A stretch of 29,755 bases of DNA from Lachnospiraceae bacterium (GTDB taxonomy: Bacteria; Bacillota_A; Clostridia; Lachnospirales; Lachnospiraceae): positions 1 to 29,755 of the forward strand of contig VSNT01000034.1 of assembly GCA_009774465.1 (NCBI GenBank), given 5' to 3'. The position numbers and the translations under genes are program-made. Below, piece after piece: positions 8,892 to 17,510 of the stretch. The notes beneath the pieces are model-generated. The model did no database searches and was not told the DNA's origin. It saw only the letters and a list, made by a program, of their open reading frames with translations. Positions within the stretch are counted from its first letter, which is position 1; every line of letters starts with the position of its first letter.

Positions 8892-10898
8892 ATGAACAGA
8901 GCTGGAATTTTATTTTTAGGCGATAGTATCAGCTTAGGATATAGGGATATAGTTAAATATAATTTAAGGGGCTGTTGTGAAGTTTTATTTCCAAGGGAAC
9001 AGGGAAAATTTGCATCTGATCTGTATCGGATGCTCTATGAATGGAAGAAGTATGTCACCTGTGACAGGCAAATAGACATGGTATATTGGAATGCAGGACT
9101 GTGGGACGTGGTGCGTATATTTGGAGATGAGGCGCAAACCAGTATAGATGATTACAAAAAATATTTGGAAAAAGTATGTCTGCGGTTAAGAAAATTATTT
9201 CCAAAGGCAAAAATATGTTTTGCCACAACGACTCCTGTTGTGGAAGAAAGATACACAGATGAATTTTTCAGAAAAAATTCAGACATAGAAAAATACAACA
9301 AGGCAGCAGAATGTGTATTAAAAGATAAGGTAGATTTTTTTGATGATTTATATTCTTTCATGCAAAATATGGAAGCGAAAAATTATAGAGATGCTACCCA
9401 TTTTACATATGATGCAAATCAAAAAATAGCTGCTCATATATGTGGAATTATCAGAAATAGTTTTAAAGATGAAATAGATGCTGTAGTGCAGGCTGAGCAG
9501 TTAAGAGTTTCTAATATTAATAAAGTTATTGAAAATGTTGTTAGAAATAAGCTGCCATTAGTCACCTGGGGAGCAGGAAAAATTTTTAATGAGCACAAAA
9601 ATTTTATTTCATCCTATTGTAATTTGGCGGCGCTTGTAGATAAGGACAGGCGAATTCAGGGAAGTAAGATTGATGGTATTCAATGCATTTCACCAGACGA
9701 TATAACTTCTGATATTTCTTTAGTTGTTATTACCATTAACAATTTTGACGCACAATGCCAGATTGGTGATATTTGCAATAAAAAGAATATTAGTTGGTGC
9801 ACCTATGAAGAATTTATGGATTGTGTATGGAGACTATATGAAGATGAAATGCTGATAAAAAGCAATTACATTCCAGAAGATTGTGATCCGGATGCAGTTG
9901 AGGATATGAAGAAGTATATTGGGATATCCATACTTGAAAATACCTGTAATTTAGATTGTGAATATTGCTATTTGAGGATAAATCCAAATCGAAGATATGA
10001 AGATATTGGAAGAAAAAATCCACATAACCCTCTATTTGTAAGGAAACAACTGAGTAGAAAAGCATTAGGGGGAAGCTGTCTGATCGGGTTAACCGCCTCC
10101 GGCGAAACGTTGCTTGCGGATAAATTTGCAGATATTTGTATCGAACTACTAAAAGAAGGACATTACCTGCATATAGTGACAAATGGCACAGCAGTTGCAA
10201 AAATTGAAGAGATTATTGATCGAGCTGGAAAATATGCGAAACATATCATATTTAAGCTTTCATTCCATTATATTCAGTTAAAAAACAAAGGACTGCTGGA
10301 AAAATTTGTGGAAGCAGTACGTGTAATAGAAAAAAGTCAGGCGTCTTATACCATAGAAATTATGCCTCATGATGAATTGGTTCCCTTTATTTCTGAGGTG
10401 ATGGATTTTTCAATAAAGAACTTTGGTGCGCTCCCACACCTTACAATAGGGAGAAATGAAAATGATAAGATGAAACTTTTAACAAACGGCAGTTTTACTG
10501 AGTATAACGATACGTGGAAAGTTTTTGATTCCATAATGTTTGATATGCGGATGAAGCTTTATTTAACAAAGGGAAGAGACTGTAATGCGGGGCCATTAAG
10601 CTTTTTTGTTGATTTATATTCTGGGCGCATTGATCATTGCGTTTACTATGAAAATGCAGGTAACTTGTATTTGGATGGGGTAAGTGGATCTAAATTGGAC
10701 AAAGTTGGAGATTCGTGTCCGATGGAATCCTGTTTTAATTGTCACGTATATGCCCCATTTGGAATACTGCCAATGGAGGATGTGCCTACATACTATACAA
10801 TTCGGGATCGGAAGAAAGCAGACGGGACAAATTGGATTAAAGATGATATGCGCAGATATTTGGATGTAAAGTTGGATGGACTTAAAAATAATGAATAG
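8892..10898 (+). CDS. SGNH hydrolase - Rossmann-like module - radical SAM fusion protein
   Basis: This 668-residue protein has three parts. Residues 1-190 are an SGNH/GDSL-type hydrolase domain with GDS (Ser12), WNAGLWD (Asn67) and DATH (Asp167, His170); such domains remove or transfer acyl groups on sugars. Residues about 220-310 are the shared Rossmann-like module (WGAGK, ALVDKD, GIQCISPDD). Residues about 340-668 are a radical SAM domain with CNLDCEYC (Cys352, 356, 359), TASGET at the SAM-binding loop, and C-terminal cysteines at 564, 583, 609, 614 and 617 that suggest SPASM-like clusters. AAGGA lies six bases before the ATG. The fusion implies linked acyl and radical chemistry on one glycan or acceptor. 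Its reaction is unknown. Confidence 0.85.
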   Translation: MNRAGILFLGDSISLGYRDIVKYNLRGCCEVLFPREQGKFASDLYRMLYEWKKYVTCDRQIDMVYWNAGLWDVVRIFGDEAQTSIDDYKKYLEKVCLRLRKLFPKAKICFATTTPVVEERYTDEFFRKNSDIEKYNKAAECVLKDKVDFFDDLYSFMQNMEAKNYRDATHFTYDANQKIAAHICGIIRNSFKDEIDAVVQAEQLRVSNINKVIENVVRNKLPLVTWGAGKIFNEHKNFISSYCNLAALVDKDRRIQGSKIDGIQCISPDDITSDISLVVITINNFDAQCQIGDICNKKNISWCTYEEFMDCVWRLYEDEMLIKSNYIPEDCDPDAVEDMKKYIGISILENTCNLDCEYCYLRINPNRRYEDIGRKNPHNPLFVRKQLSRKALGGSCLIGLTASGETLLADKFADICIELLKEGHYLHIVTNGTAVAKIEEIIDRAGKYAKHIIFKLSFHYIQLKNKGLLEKFVEAVRVIEKSQASYTIEIMPHDELVPFISEVMDFSIKNFGALPHLTIGRNENDKMKLLTNGSFTEYNDTWKVFDSIMFDMRMKLYLTKGRDCNAGPLSFFVDLYSGRIDHCVYYENAGNLYLDGVSGSKLDKVGDSCPMESCFNCHVYAPFGILPMEDVPTYYTIRDRKKADGTNWIKDDMRRYLDVKLDGLKNNE

Positions 10899-12072
10899 AA
10901 AGCAAGAAGATACTTTGTCCGTAGTAGTTGCTGTTTTCAATACGGAACAATATTTGAGAAAATGTTTGAACAGCATAGTGGAGCAAAATTATCAAGTGGA
11001 TGAACTGATTCTGGTGGATGATGGCTCCACAGATTCATCTGGTGAAATCTGTGATGAATTTTCAGAAAAATATGATTACATTAAAGTGATTCACCAGCAA
11101 AATAAAGGACAAACTGCGGCTCAAAAGGCAGGAATGGCGCTTGCAGGCGGATATTACATATCTTTTATTGACAGTGATGACTGGATTGAAAAAGATTTTT
11201 TTGAAATCTTAATGGGTAAAATGCTTAGTGTCAGAGCAGATGCAGTTATTACGAATAGTTTTCTATTAGATTATGAAAAAAATAGTAAGATCTGGGAATC
11301 AAATTTAAGTCCGGGTTTATATGCAAAAGAGGAGATAGAAAAGGTTATAGCGCCTTTTTTTGTGCACAATGAAATAGTGGCAAAAGATACTGTTCTGCCA
11401 TTTATTCCGGGAAAGATTTTTGTTAGAGACACTCTATATAAAATGTCACTTGGAATTGTTGAGAAAATAAAACTTGGTCAAGATGGTGCAACTGTGTTTC
11501 CATATATTTTAAAATGCAGTTTAATTGCGGTGGTTACCTGTCTGGGGTATCACTATGTACAAAGAGAAGGCAGCATAAGCCAGGCTCCAAAATATAATTA
11601 TTTTGAGGAGTTGAAATGTCTTCAGGAGTACCTGCTGAGATCATGTAAAACAGACAGCCTGGCGGAAGAAGAGAATAATCAGGTAAATATATATATCAGA
11701 GATTTATTAATCATTGCAATTAGAGGAATTTACAATTTAGAGATGGGCAGAATTCTTTGTGTGCCGCCCTATGAGAGCATTGATAAAGGATGCAGGTTGG
11801 TAATCTATGGCGCAGGAAATGCGGGCAGGTCTTTTGTGAAACAGATTTTACATAGTCAATATGTATCTGTTACAGGCTGGCTTGACCGGAATTGCAGAGA
11901 CAATATATATGGAATCTGGGTTGAAGAACCGGAAGCAGTAAAAACAATGGACTACGATCAGATATTAATTGCTATTACAGAGGAACATTTGGCTCAGACG
12001 ATCAGAGGAAATTTGGTGAAAATGGGTGTGCCCGACGAAAAAATGATCTGGAAGCCTATCTACTGGGGATAG
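10876..12072 (+). CDS. GT2 glycosyltransferase with C-terminal Rossmann-like module
   Basis: This 398-residue protein begins with a family 2 GT-A domain: TLSVVVAVFNTEQYLRKCL, ILVDDGSTDSSG, and the metal-binding DSDDW at 99-103. After a helical region it ends in the Rossmann-like module (about 305-395): CRLVIYGAGNAGRSF, GWLDRN, YGIWVEEP, YDQILIAITEEH and EKMIW. It probably transfers a sugar from a nucleotide donor at the membrane face. The gene overlaps the upstream one by 23 bp; an in-frame ATG at 10891 is an alternative start, and neither has a strong ribosome binding site, so translation is probably coupled. Donor specificity cannot be read from the sequence. Confidence 0.87.
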   Translation: MDLKIMNRKQEDTLSVVVAVFNTEQYLRKCLNSIVEQNYQVDELILVDDGSTDSSGEICDEFSEKYDYIKVIHQQNKGQTAAQKAGMALAGGYYISFIDSDDWIEKDFFEILMGKMLSVRADAVITNSFLLDYEKNSKIWESNLSPGLYAKEEIEKVIAPFFVHNEIVAKDTVLPFIPGKIFVRDTLYKMSLGIVEKIKLGQDGATVFPYILKCSLIAVVTCLGYHYVQREGSISQAPKYNYFEELKCLQEYLLRSCKTDSLAEEENNQVNIYIRDLLIIAIRGIYNLEMGRILCVPPYESIDKGCRLVIYGAGNAGRSFVKQILHSQYVSVTGWLDRNCRDNIYGIWVEEPEAVKTMDYDQILIAITEEHLAQTIRGNLVKMGVPDEKMIWKPIYWG

Positions 12073-12082
12073 TAATAACGGA

Positions 12083-12556
12083 ATGCATTCATTTCCTATA
12101 AGAGGTGTCAGTTTGGTTACGGATATAATAAAAATATTGTTTATGAAAATGGAATGGGATGTTTTCAGGATTTTAAATCATATTTCTGATGAAGAGGGCA
12201 TTCTTGTATTATCAGGAGAAAATGCAAAAATTGATGAGATCAGTGTTGCAAGATTTGATGAATATTTAAAAAAGAAATATTTATCAAAAGGCGTAATTTT
12301 AGTGAATCATTTTGAACAGAATATGATAAATCATATGAAGGAAAACACAGCATCACATATTCGAATTATCTGCCTTTCGCCAATCAGGTTAAAACATTTT
12401 TACCAATTGCATTGTGTAAAACCGTTTGCAGGCAATATAGCATTTACATATATTAATACTCCCAAAGATAATAAACTGGGAAAATATCTGGAAAAATCGG
12501 AACTAAATGAAAGTGAATTGGTTTGTCTGGCGTTATTTAGATTGGGACATGTATGA
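12083..12556 (+). CDS. Small unrecognised protein, paralogous to the one at 15898
   Basis: This encodes up to 157 residues of unknown function. It resembles the small protein encoded at 15898-16257: both have a charged strand-helix start, a middle hydrophobic strand (GVILVNHFEQN against KVMVMGLKDDV), and a similar end (LGKYLEKSELNESELVCLALF against MLNYLSNDMISQEEYFEALL). Each copy directly precedes a GT9-like gene, suggesting an accessory subunit or partner. The start is uncertain. The ATG at 12083 lacks a spaced ribosome binding site, whereas the TTG at 12113 has GAGG seven bases upstream. The stop overlaps the next start as ATGA, so the two genes are translationally coupled. Confidence 0.7.
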   Translation: MHSFPIRGVSLVTDIIKILFMKMEWDVFRILNHISDEEGILVLSGENAKIDEISVARFDEYLKKKYLSKGVILVNHFEQNMINHMKENTASHIRIICLSPIRLKHFYQLHCVKPFAGNIAFTYINTPKDNKLGKYLEKSELNESELVCLALFRLGHV

Positions 12557-13845
12557 GAGATTATGAAAAGTTAAAGTTAAGAAATCAAATTGAGCAGATA
12601 TTCCTGTCAGGGAATTTATTTCATAAAAAAATATTTTTATGGGGGGCAGGCGATTTCAGCAGGTGTATTGTCGGTGAACTGCTCAAAAAAGGTAAAAAGG
12701 TTGAAGCAATCATTGATAATGATAAAAGCAAACAGGGCGCCTTTTGCGCAGGGGTTCCGGTATTGTCTTTAGATGATGTTTCCGGTCAATATGGTTTGGA
12801 TGATCCGGAAATAGGCTTTATCATATGTTCGGATTTTTGGAAAGAAATAGTGAATCAGCTTAATTTAGCCGGGGTTGCCAAAGAGAAAATTACTATATTA
12901 AAAAAAGAAAAAGATTCTCTGTGTGAGAAGATATCTGATGCGGTAAAGGGAGAAAAAATATACAAAAACATTACAGAGCAATATGGAAAAGGAAAAGTAT
13001 TCTTATGTCCATATACCGGGACAGGAGATATCTATTTGATTGGATGTTTTTGGGAGAAGTACATAGAAAACTTAAACATCAATAATTATGTTTTTATTGT
13101 TTTATCAAACGCCTGTAAGAAAGTCGCTTCACTTTTTGAAATAAAAAATGTTGTTTTGCTGGAGAAAATGATATATGCGAAATATTTGATTGCATATTAT
13201 CTCCTGAAAAATTCATCTTTGGATATGGTTATTTTAAATGATGGCTGGAGAGAGCTGCCATACACTTGTACAGAATGGTTAAGAGGATATAAGAAATTAT
13301 ATTTTACCCGGTTATTTCGTGATTTTGTATTTGAATTACCTTCTGATGTAAAACCCCAGCATCCGGAATTAAAGGATATGAATGATTCAATGCAGGAGCT
13401 GTTTCAAAAGAACGGATTGATAAAGGGAAAAACTGTGGTGATATCACCTTTTTCAAATACACTGCTTGATTTGCCGCAGAAATTTTGGAGTGATATTTCA
13501 AAAAGCTTATTGGAAAAAGGCTATAGCGTATGTACGAATTGTGGGTGCGACACAGAGCAGCCCATAGAAGGTACCATTGGAATTTGTGTTTCGTTAGACC
13601 AGGCACCGCAGTTTGTAAATTTTGCCGGTTATTTTATAGGAATAAGAAGTGGATTTTGTGATATTATCAGCGGCTGTAAGGCCAGAAAAGTAATTTTATA
13701 TTACAAAAAAAATCGCTTTTATAATGCCAGTGCTTATGAATATTTTAATTTGAAAGACATGGAATTATGTGAGGATGCACTGGAACTGGAGTTTTGCATG
13801 GATGAATTAGGTAAGATAAAAAAAGAGATTTTAGAGTATTTATGA
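12553..13845 (+). CDS. Rossmann-like module fused to GT9-like glycosyltransferase (copy 1)
   Basis: This 430-residue protein begins with the Rossmann-like module (about 25-117): KIFLWGAGDFSR, AIIDNDKSK, AGVPVLSLDD, IGFIICSDF and EKITIL. The rest resembles the heptosyltransferase-like GT9 GT-B fold, with CPYTGTGDIYLIG at the start of the first half, VVISPFSNTLLDLP opening the second half, and FIGIRSGFCDIISG near the end, where GT9 enzymes hold the nucleotide sugar. It is a paralogue of the protein encoded at 16272. It is translationally coupled (4-bp ATGA overlap) to the small protein gene upstream. The donor is unknown; a true heptose is not implied. Confidence 0.8.
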   Translation: MRDYEKLKLRNQIEQIFLSGNLFHKKIFLWGAGDFSRCIVGELLKKGKKVEAIIDNDKSKQGAFCAGVPVLSLDDVSGQYGLDDPEIGFIICSDFWKEIVNQLNLAGVAKEKITILKKEKDSLCEKISDAVKGEKIYKNITEQYGKGKVFLCPYTGTGDIYLIGCFWEKYIENLNINNYVFIVLSNACKKVASLFEIKNVVLLEKMIYAKYLIAYYLLKNSSLDMVILNDGWRELPYTCTEWLRGYKKLYFTRLFRDFVFELPSDVKPQHPELKDMNDSMQELFQKNGLIKGKTVVISPFSNTLLDLPQKFWSDISKSLLEKGYSVCTNCGCDTEQPIEGTIGICVSLDQAPQFVNFAGYFIGIRSGFCDIISGCKARKVILYYKKNRFYNASAYEYFNLKDMELCEDALELEFCMDELGKIKKEILEYL

Positions 13846-13851
13846 AAGAGA

Positions 13852-15084
13852 ATGAAGAAAAGGATAAGAGAGATGGGAAAGAGAAAAAAGATACATTTAA
13901 TTAATGATTTACCTCATATTTATGAATTGGAAGATACCATGTCATTCTGCCGGAAATATGAGCATTTATATATTTGGGGAAATGGCGAGACAGAACAGTA
14001 TCTTCTTAAATACTTTGACATCTGTGGAATCATTGTGGAAGGGTTTGTAGTAGCGAAGGAAGATGACCGTAGTTTGGATTTTTCAAATGTTTACAGGAAA
14101 CTGCCAGTTAAACTATTTGAAGAAATTAAAGATTGTCCATCCGCCGGCATTGTGATTGGCTCATCCGAAAAGCTGTATCACAGAATTATACCCTTTCTGC
14201 GTAAGAATAATTTTTCAGATTATTTTGAGATGACAGAATATAATAGACAGGGAATTGTGTGTCAGGTAAGGCCGAGAACAAGGGAAGAACTGACATTGGA
14301 AATCAGTCTGGCAGATCATTGCAATTTATCATGTCAGATGTGTGATCATTTTTCACAGCTTTCGGATAAATGGTTTCCGGATTATGAGCAAATGTGTAGT
14401 GATTTACGAAGAATAGGAACATTATTTGATCATCAGATTGCCGCTATTTCATTTCTTGGAGGAGAGCCTACATTAAATGAACATCTGATTGATTATTTGA
14501 AAATTGCACGCGAAGAATTTCCGGATGCGGAATTAATTATACTTACCAATGGTGTGGAGCTTTTGAATCTGGAGAATGGAAAGACAGGAAATTTGTGGAA
14601 GGCATGCAGCGATTTTGACATTCATATCATGATTACGGTGTATCCAATTAAAATTGATTATGAAGCTATTGAGAAAAAAGGACGTGAATACAATGTTCTG
14701 GTTGAAATGTCCTCTAATATTCATGTGGAAGACCTGACTAAAATTACCAAGATTTCGGACAAGCATACAATGGATCTTACAGGGAGCATTCCGCCTTTTT
14801 ACAGTGTGAATTGTTTATATTTTAATAAATTCACTGTTCTTAAAGATGGCAGAGTCTATATGTGCCCTATTGCAGCTCACAGTGATATTTTTAACAAGGC
14901 TTTTGAACAGAATCTTCAGTTGAAAGAAATGGATTCGCTGGATATTTACAGCATTGACAGTTGGGAACAAATTGCAGAATTCAGTGCAAAGCCGATTCCT
15001 TTCTGCCGGTACTGTGATTTAAAACATTGGTATCATCATTCTCAGTGGAAATGCAGCAGTAAAAGAATAGAGGAATATATATGA
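13852..15084 (+). CDS. Rossmann-like module fused to radical SAM protein
   Basis: This 410-residue protein has a Rossmann-like module at about 37-130 (LYIWGNGETEQ, GFVVAKED, LPVKLFEEI, AGIVIGSSEK) followed by a radical SAM domain with CNLSCQMC (Cys157, 161, 164), FLGGEPTLNEHL as the SAM-binding GGEP motif, and a C-terminal part with CPIAAHSD and CRYCDLKHW, which suggests an auxiliary cluster. It is the third radical SAM protein of the operon and the only one with a canonical GGEP. The first ATG has only a weak GAAAGAGA upstream; an in-frame ATG at 13873 is an alternative. It overlaps the reductase gene as ATGA. The reaction is unknown. Confidence 0.85.
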   Translation: MKKRIREMGKRKKIHLINDLPHIYELEDTMSFCRKYEHLYIWGNGETEQYLLKYFDICGIIVEGFVVAKEDDRSLDFSNVYRKLPVKLFEEIKDCPSAGIVIGSSEKLYHRIIPFLRKNNFSDYFEMTEYNRQGIVCQVRPRTREELTLEISLADHCNLSCQMCDHFSQLSDKWFPDYEQMCSDLRRIGTLFDHQIAAISFLGGEPTLNEHLIDYLKIAREEFPDAELIILTNGVELLNLENGKTGNLWKACSDFDIHIMITVYPIKIDYEAIEKKGREYNVLVEMSSNIHVEDLTKITKISDKHTMDLTGSIPPFYSVNCLYFNKFTVLKDGRVYMCPIAAHSDIFNKAFEQNLQLKEMDSLDIYSIDSWEQIAEFSAKPIPFCRYCDLKHWYHHSQWKCSSKRIEEYI

Positions 15085-15881
15085 TTCATGCGGTTTTGTA
15101 CAATGGGTTTGAAGTACCAATGCTGGGGATTGGCACCTATTCTCTGGGGGAAGAGCAGATTGGAAACGCCATACAATGTGGCTATCGATTGATTGATACG
15201 GCGGCACAATATGAAAATGAAGATGCTGTCGGTGCAGCAATTAAAAAAAGCGGGGTTTCGCGTAAGGATTTTTGCATTTCAACAAAGTTGTGGATTGATG
15301 ATATGAAATCAAACAATACAAGGAATGCTTTTTTTGAAAGCCTGAAAAAATTAAAACTTGATTATGTTGATATTTATTTGATTCATTGGCCGGCGGCAGG
15401 AATATGTGAAGCATGGCATGAAATAGAAAAGTTGTATGATGAAGGGTACATCAAAGCCATTGGCGTGAGTAATTTTCATAAAAAGCATTTTGACAAATTA
15501 CTTAAGTCATGCAGTGTTAAGCCTATGCTCAATCAAATAGAGCTGCATCCCAGGTTTCATAACCGTGAGCTGACAGATTATTGTAAGGAAAAAGGAATGG
15601 CAGTGGAGGCCTGGTCACCATTTGGCGGAACCGGAAGGCTGTTAAATAACAGTATCCTGCAGCAAATAGCATTTAAACATCAGAAAACAGCAGCTCAGAT
15701 TACCTTAAGATGGCATATGCAAAAAGGGATTATTACCTTTCCACGATCAGGCAATATGGATAGATTAAAATCTAATATGGATATTTTTAACTTTGAATTG
15801 GACGAGGAAGATATGGGATTGATTGACTCTATTGACACGCATAAATGTCTGGGGGCTGATCCGGAATTAATAGATGTATAG
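15081..15881 (+). CDS. Aldo/keto reductase
   Basis: This 266-residue protein has the full aldo/keto reductase tetrad: Asp39 and Tyr44 (LIDTAAQYENE), Lys69 (STKLW) and His102 (LIHWP). The family motifs GVSNFHKKHFDKLL and LNQIELHP, and a C-terminal TFPRSGNMDRLKSN that would bind the NADPH phosphate, are also present. The length is normal for a bacterial AKR5-like enzyme. It probably reduces an aldehyde or ketone using NADPH. In this operon, coupled by a 4-bp overlap to a radical SAM gene and followed by glycan genes, it may reduce a keto-sugar or a small aldehyde building block; the substrate is inference only. GAGG lies eight bases before the ATG. Confidence 0.92.
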   Translation: MIHAVLYNGFEVPMLGIGTYSLGEEQIGNAIQCGYRLIDTAAQYENEDAVGAAIKKSGVSRKDFCISTKLWIDDMKSNNTRNAFFESLKKLKLDYVDIYLIHWPAAGICEAWHEIEKLYDEGYIKAIGVSNFHKKHFDKLLKSCSVKPMLNQIELHPRFHNRELTDYCKEKGMAVEAWSPFGGTGRLLNNSILQQIAFKHQKTAAQITLRWHMQKGIITFPRSGNMDRLKSNMDIFNFELDEEDMGLIDSIDTHKCLGADPELIDV

Positions 15882-15897
15882 TATATGGAGACGTTAT

Positions 15898-16257
15898 ATG
15901 CCGGAAATAGAAAAACTGGAAAAATATTTGGAGGAATATTCGTTAATCATTATATTTGATGATAGAAATGAAGAAATCAGCAGGTATAAACTTGCTTTTT
16001 TTGAAAGTAAACCGGAGTCATGTAATCAAAAGAAAGTTATGGTTATGGGATTGAAAGATGATGTAACTGCGGATAAGAAGGGATATAAAATAATAACTGA
16101 ACAGGAATATAATATTATTTTACGGTTATACAGGATGTACGAATTTACTGACAGGCTGAGAATTGTAGATTTTTCTTTTCAATATGGCTCCATGCTTAAC
16201 TATCTGTCAAATGATATGATCTCACAGGAGGAATATTTTGAAGCATTATTGCATTAA
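15898..16257 (+). CDS. Small unrecognised protein, paralogous to the one at 12083
   Basis: This encodes 119 residues of unknown function, starting MPEIEKLEKYLEEYSL. The ATG at 15898 is chosen because GGAG lies seven bases before it; an in-frame ATG at 15874 falls inside the preceding gene with no binding site. The product resembles the small protein at 12083 in strand order and in its C-terminal acidic helix, and like it lies directly in front of a Rossmann plus GT9-like gene. There is no signal peptide or membrane segment. A partner or chaperone role for the following glycosyltransferase is a reasonable guess from the repeated arrangement. Confidence 0.75.
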   Translation: MPEIEKLEKYLEEYSLIIIFDDRNEEISRYKLAFFESKPESCNQKKVMVMGLKDDVTADKKGYKIITEQEYNIILRLYRMYEFTDRLRIVDFSFQYGSMLNYLSNDMISQEEYFEALLH

Positions 16258-16271
16258 GGAAGCAGGTCGTT

Positions 16272-17510
16272 ATGGACACAGAACATTATAAGGAAATGGT
16301 TTCGACGTTGAATGAACTGGAGCAGTCTGGAGAATTAAATGGAAAGAAACTATATTTATTTGGACACTGCAATGCTACAGAGGAATTGGCAGATTTATTA
16401 ATTGAAAGACATTATAATCCAATTGCGATATTAGACAATAATACTGCCAAACATGGGAAGAATTACCGAGACATTCCAATAGAAGCACCACAGGCAATTC
16501 TTTCCGATGATCAGGAAAAAACCTTTGTATGTATTGTGGCGAGAGCGTATGCTGCAATGGCTTCTCAATTAAAGCGGCTGGGATATAAAGGACAGGTTAG
16601 AAAACTGGTGGATTATAACAGTTATGCAGATTATTCCTTATCAGAAGATACTATTCAAAGGATGAAAGCACGTGAAGCAGCAGGAGAGAAAAAGCTACAT
16701 ACATTAAAAAAGAAGTATTTGGACTGTCTTGTAATATTGTGTCCCTTTTCAGCATTGGGAGATATTTATTTCTGCATGTCCTATTTAAAATACTTTCTGG
16801 AGAAAAGAAATAAAGGTAAGTGTGTGGTAGGAGTGATAGGAAATGCATGTGCACAGGTAGTAAGTTTATTCGGTGAAAATAATGTGGAAATTTTTTCACA
16901 AAAAGATATGGATGAAATGATTCAGGCAGCATTATTTATGAGGGATGCGGATATCTTCATACCTCATCAGGACAGGCCCTATGTTGTAGATTTATCCAGA
17001 GCGTTATATAAAAAGCTGATTCCATTAGAACAGATATATTGCTGCGGAGTGTTTGGACTTCCTAAGGGCACAAAGCCGATTGAGCCCTTTGTGTTTAAAG
17101 ATTATCCTGCGCTGGGCAGTGTTCCCGAAGGAAAGGCAGTAATTTTATCCCCATATGCAAAATCGGTAACGACACTGCCGGAAAGCATATGGCAGAGGAT
17201 TGTAGAATGCTATAGAAAGCAGGGTTATAAGTGCTATACGAATGTAGCAGGAGATGAGAGGCCGCTTGAGGAGACGGAAGCAATCAATCCTTCAATTGCG
17301 GAAATAAAGTCTGTTGTTGAGAGAGCAGGCACCTTTATAGGAATAAGAAGCGGCCTGTGTGATGTGTTAAGGACTGCGCGGGCAAAGAAAACAGCTCTTT
17401 ATCCGGATTACAATTATTGTGATACACAGTGGAAGGCAATTGACATGTATGCATTAGAGGGTTGGGATAACAGGGTGGTAAAGGACGATTTTATATGGCG
17501 GATGAATTGA
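16272..17510 (+). CDS. Rossmann-like module fused to GT9-like glycosyltransferase (copy 2)
   Basis: This 412-residue protein has the same build as the protein encoded at 12553. A Rossmann-like module (about 25-115; KLYLFGHCNATEE, AILDNN, RDIPIEAP, FVCIVARAY) precedes a GT9-like domain with CPFSALGDIYFCM, VILSPYAKSVTTLP and FIGIRSGLCDVLR. The glycine motif of the module is degraded here (GHC where others have GAG). The two copies share many aligned positions along the whole length but are clearly diverged, so this is an old duplication with probable change of donor or acceptor. AAGGA and AGCAGG lie upstream of the ATG. It overlaps the phosphatase gene by 16 bp. Confidence 0.8.
   Translation: MDTEHYKEMVSTLNELEQSGELNGKKLYLFGHCNATEELADLLIERHYNPIAILDNNTAKHGKNYRDIPIEAPQAILSDDQEKTFVCIVARAYAAMASQLKRLGYKGQVRKLVDYNSYADYSLSEDTIQRMKAREAAGEKKLHTLKKKYLDCLVILCPFSALGDIYFCMSYLKYFLEKRNKGKCVVGVIGNACAQVVSLFGENNVEIFSQKDMDEMIQAALFMRDADIFIPHQDRPYVVDLSRALYKKLIPLEQIYCCGVFGLPKGTKPIEPFVFKDYPALGSVPEGKAVILSPYAKSVTTLPESIWQRIVECYRKQGYKCYTNVAGDERPLEETEAINPSIAEIKSVVERAGTFIGIRSGLCDVLRTARAKKTALYPDYNYCDTQWKAIDMYALEGWDNRVVKDDFIWRMN

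Noticed and set aside
12553..13845. Assignment of the GT9-like enzymes as true heptosyltransferases of LPS
   Set aside because: The similarity is to the fold motifs only, and the host appears Gram-positive, so a heptose donor is not supported.
7522..17510. The Rossmann-like modules as separate sugar dehydrogenases or epimerases
   Set aside because: They are only about 90 residues, lack the catalytic YxxxK or EKP motifs of those enzymes, and are always fused to another catalytic domain.
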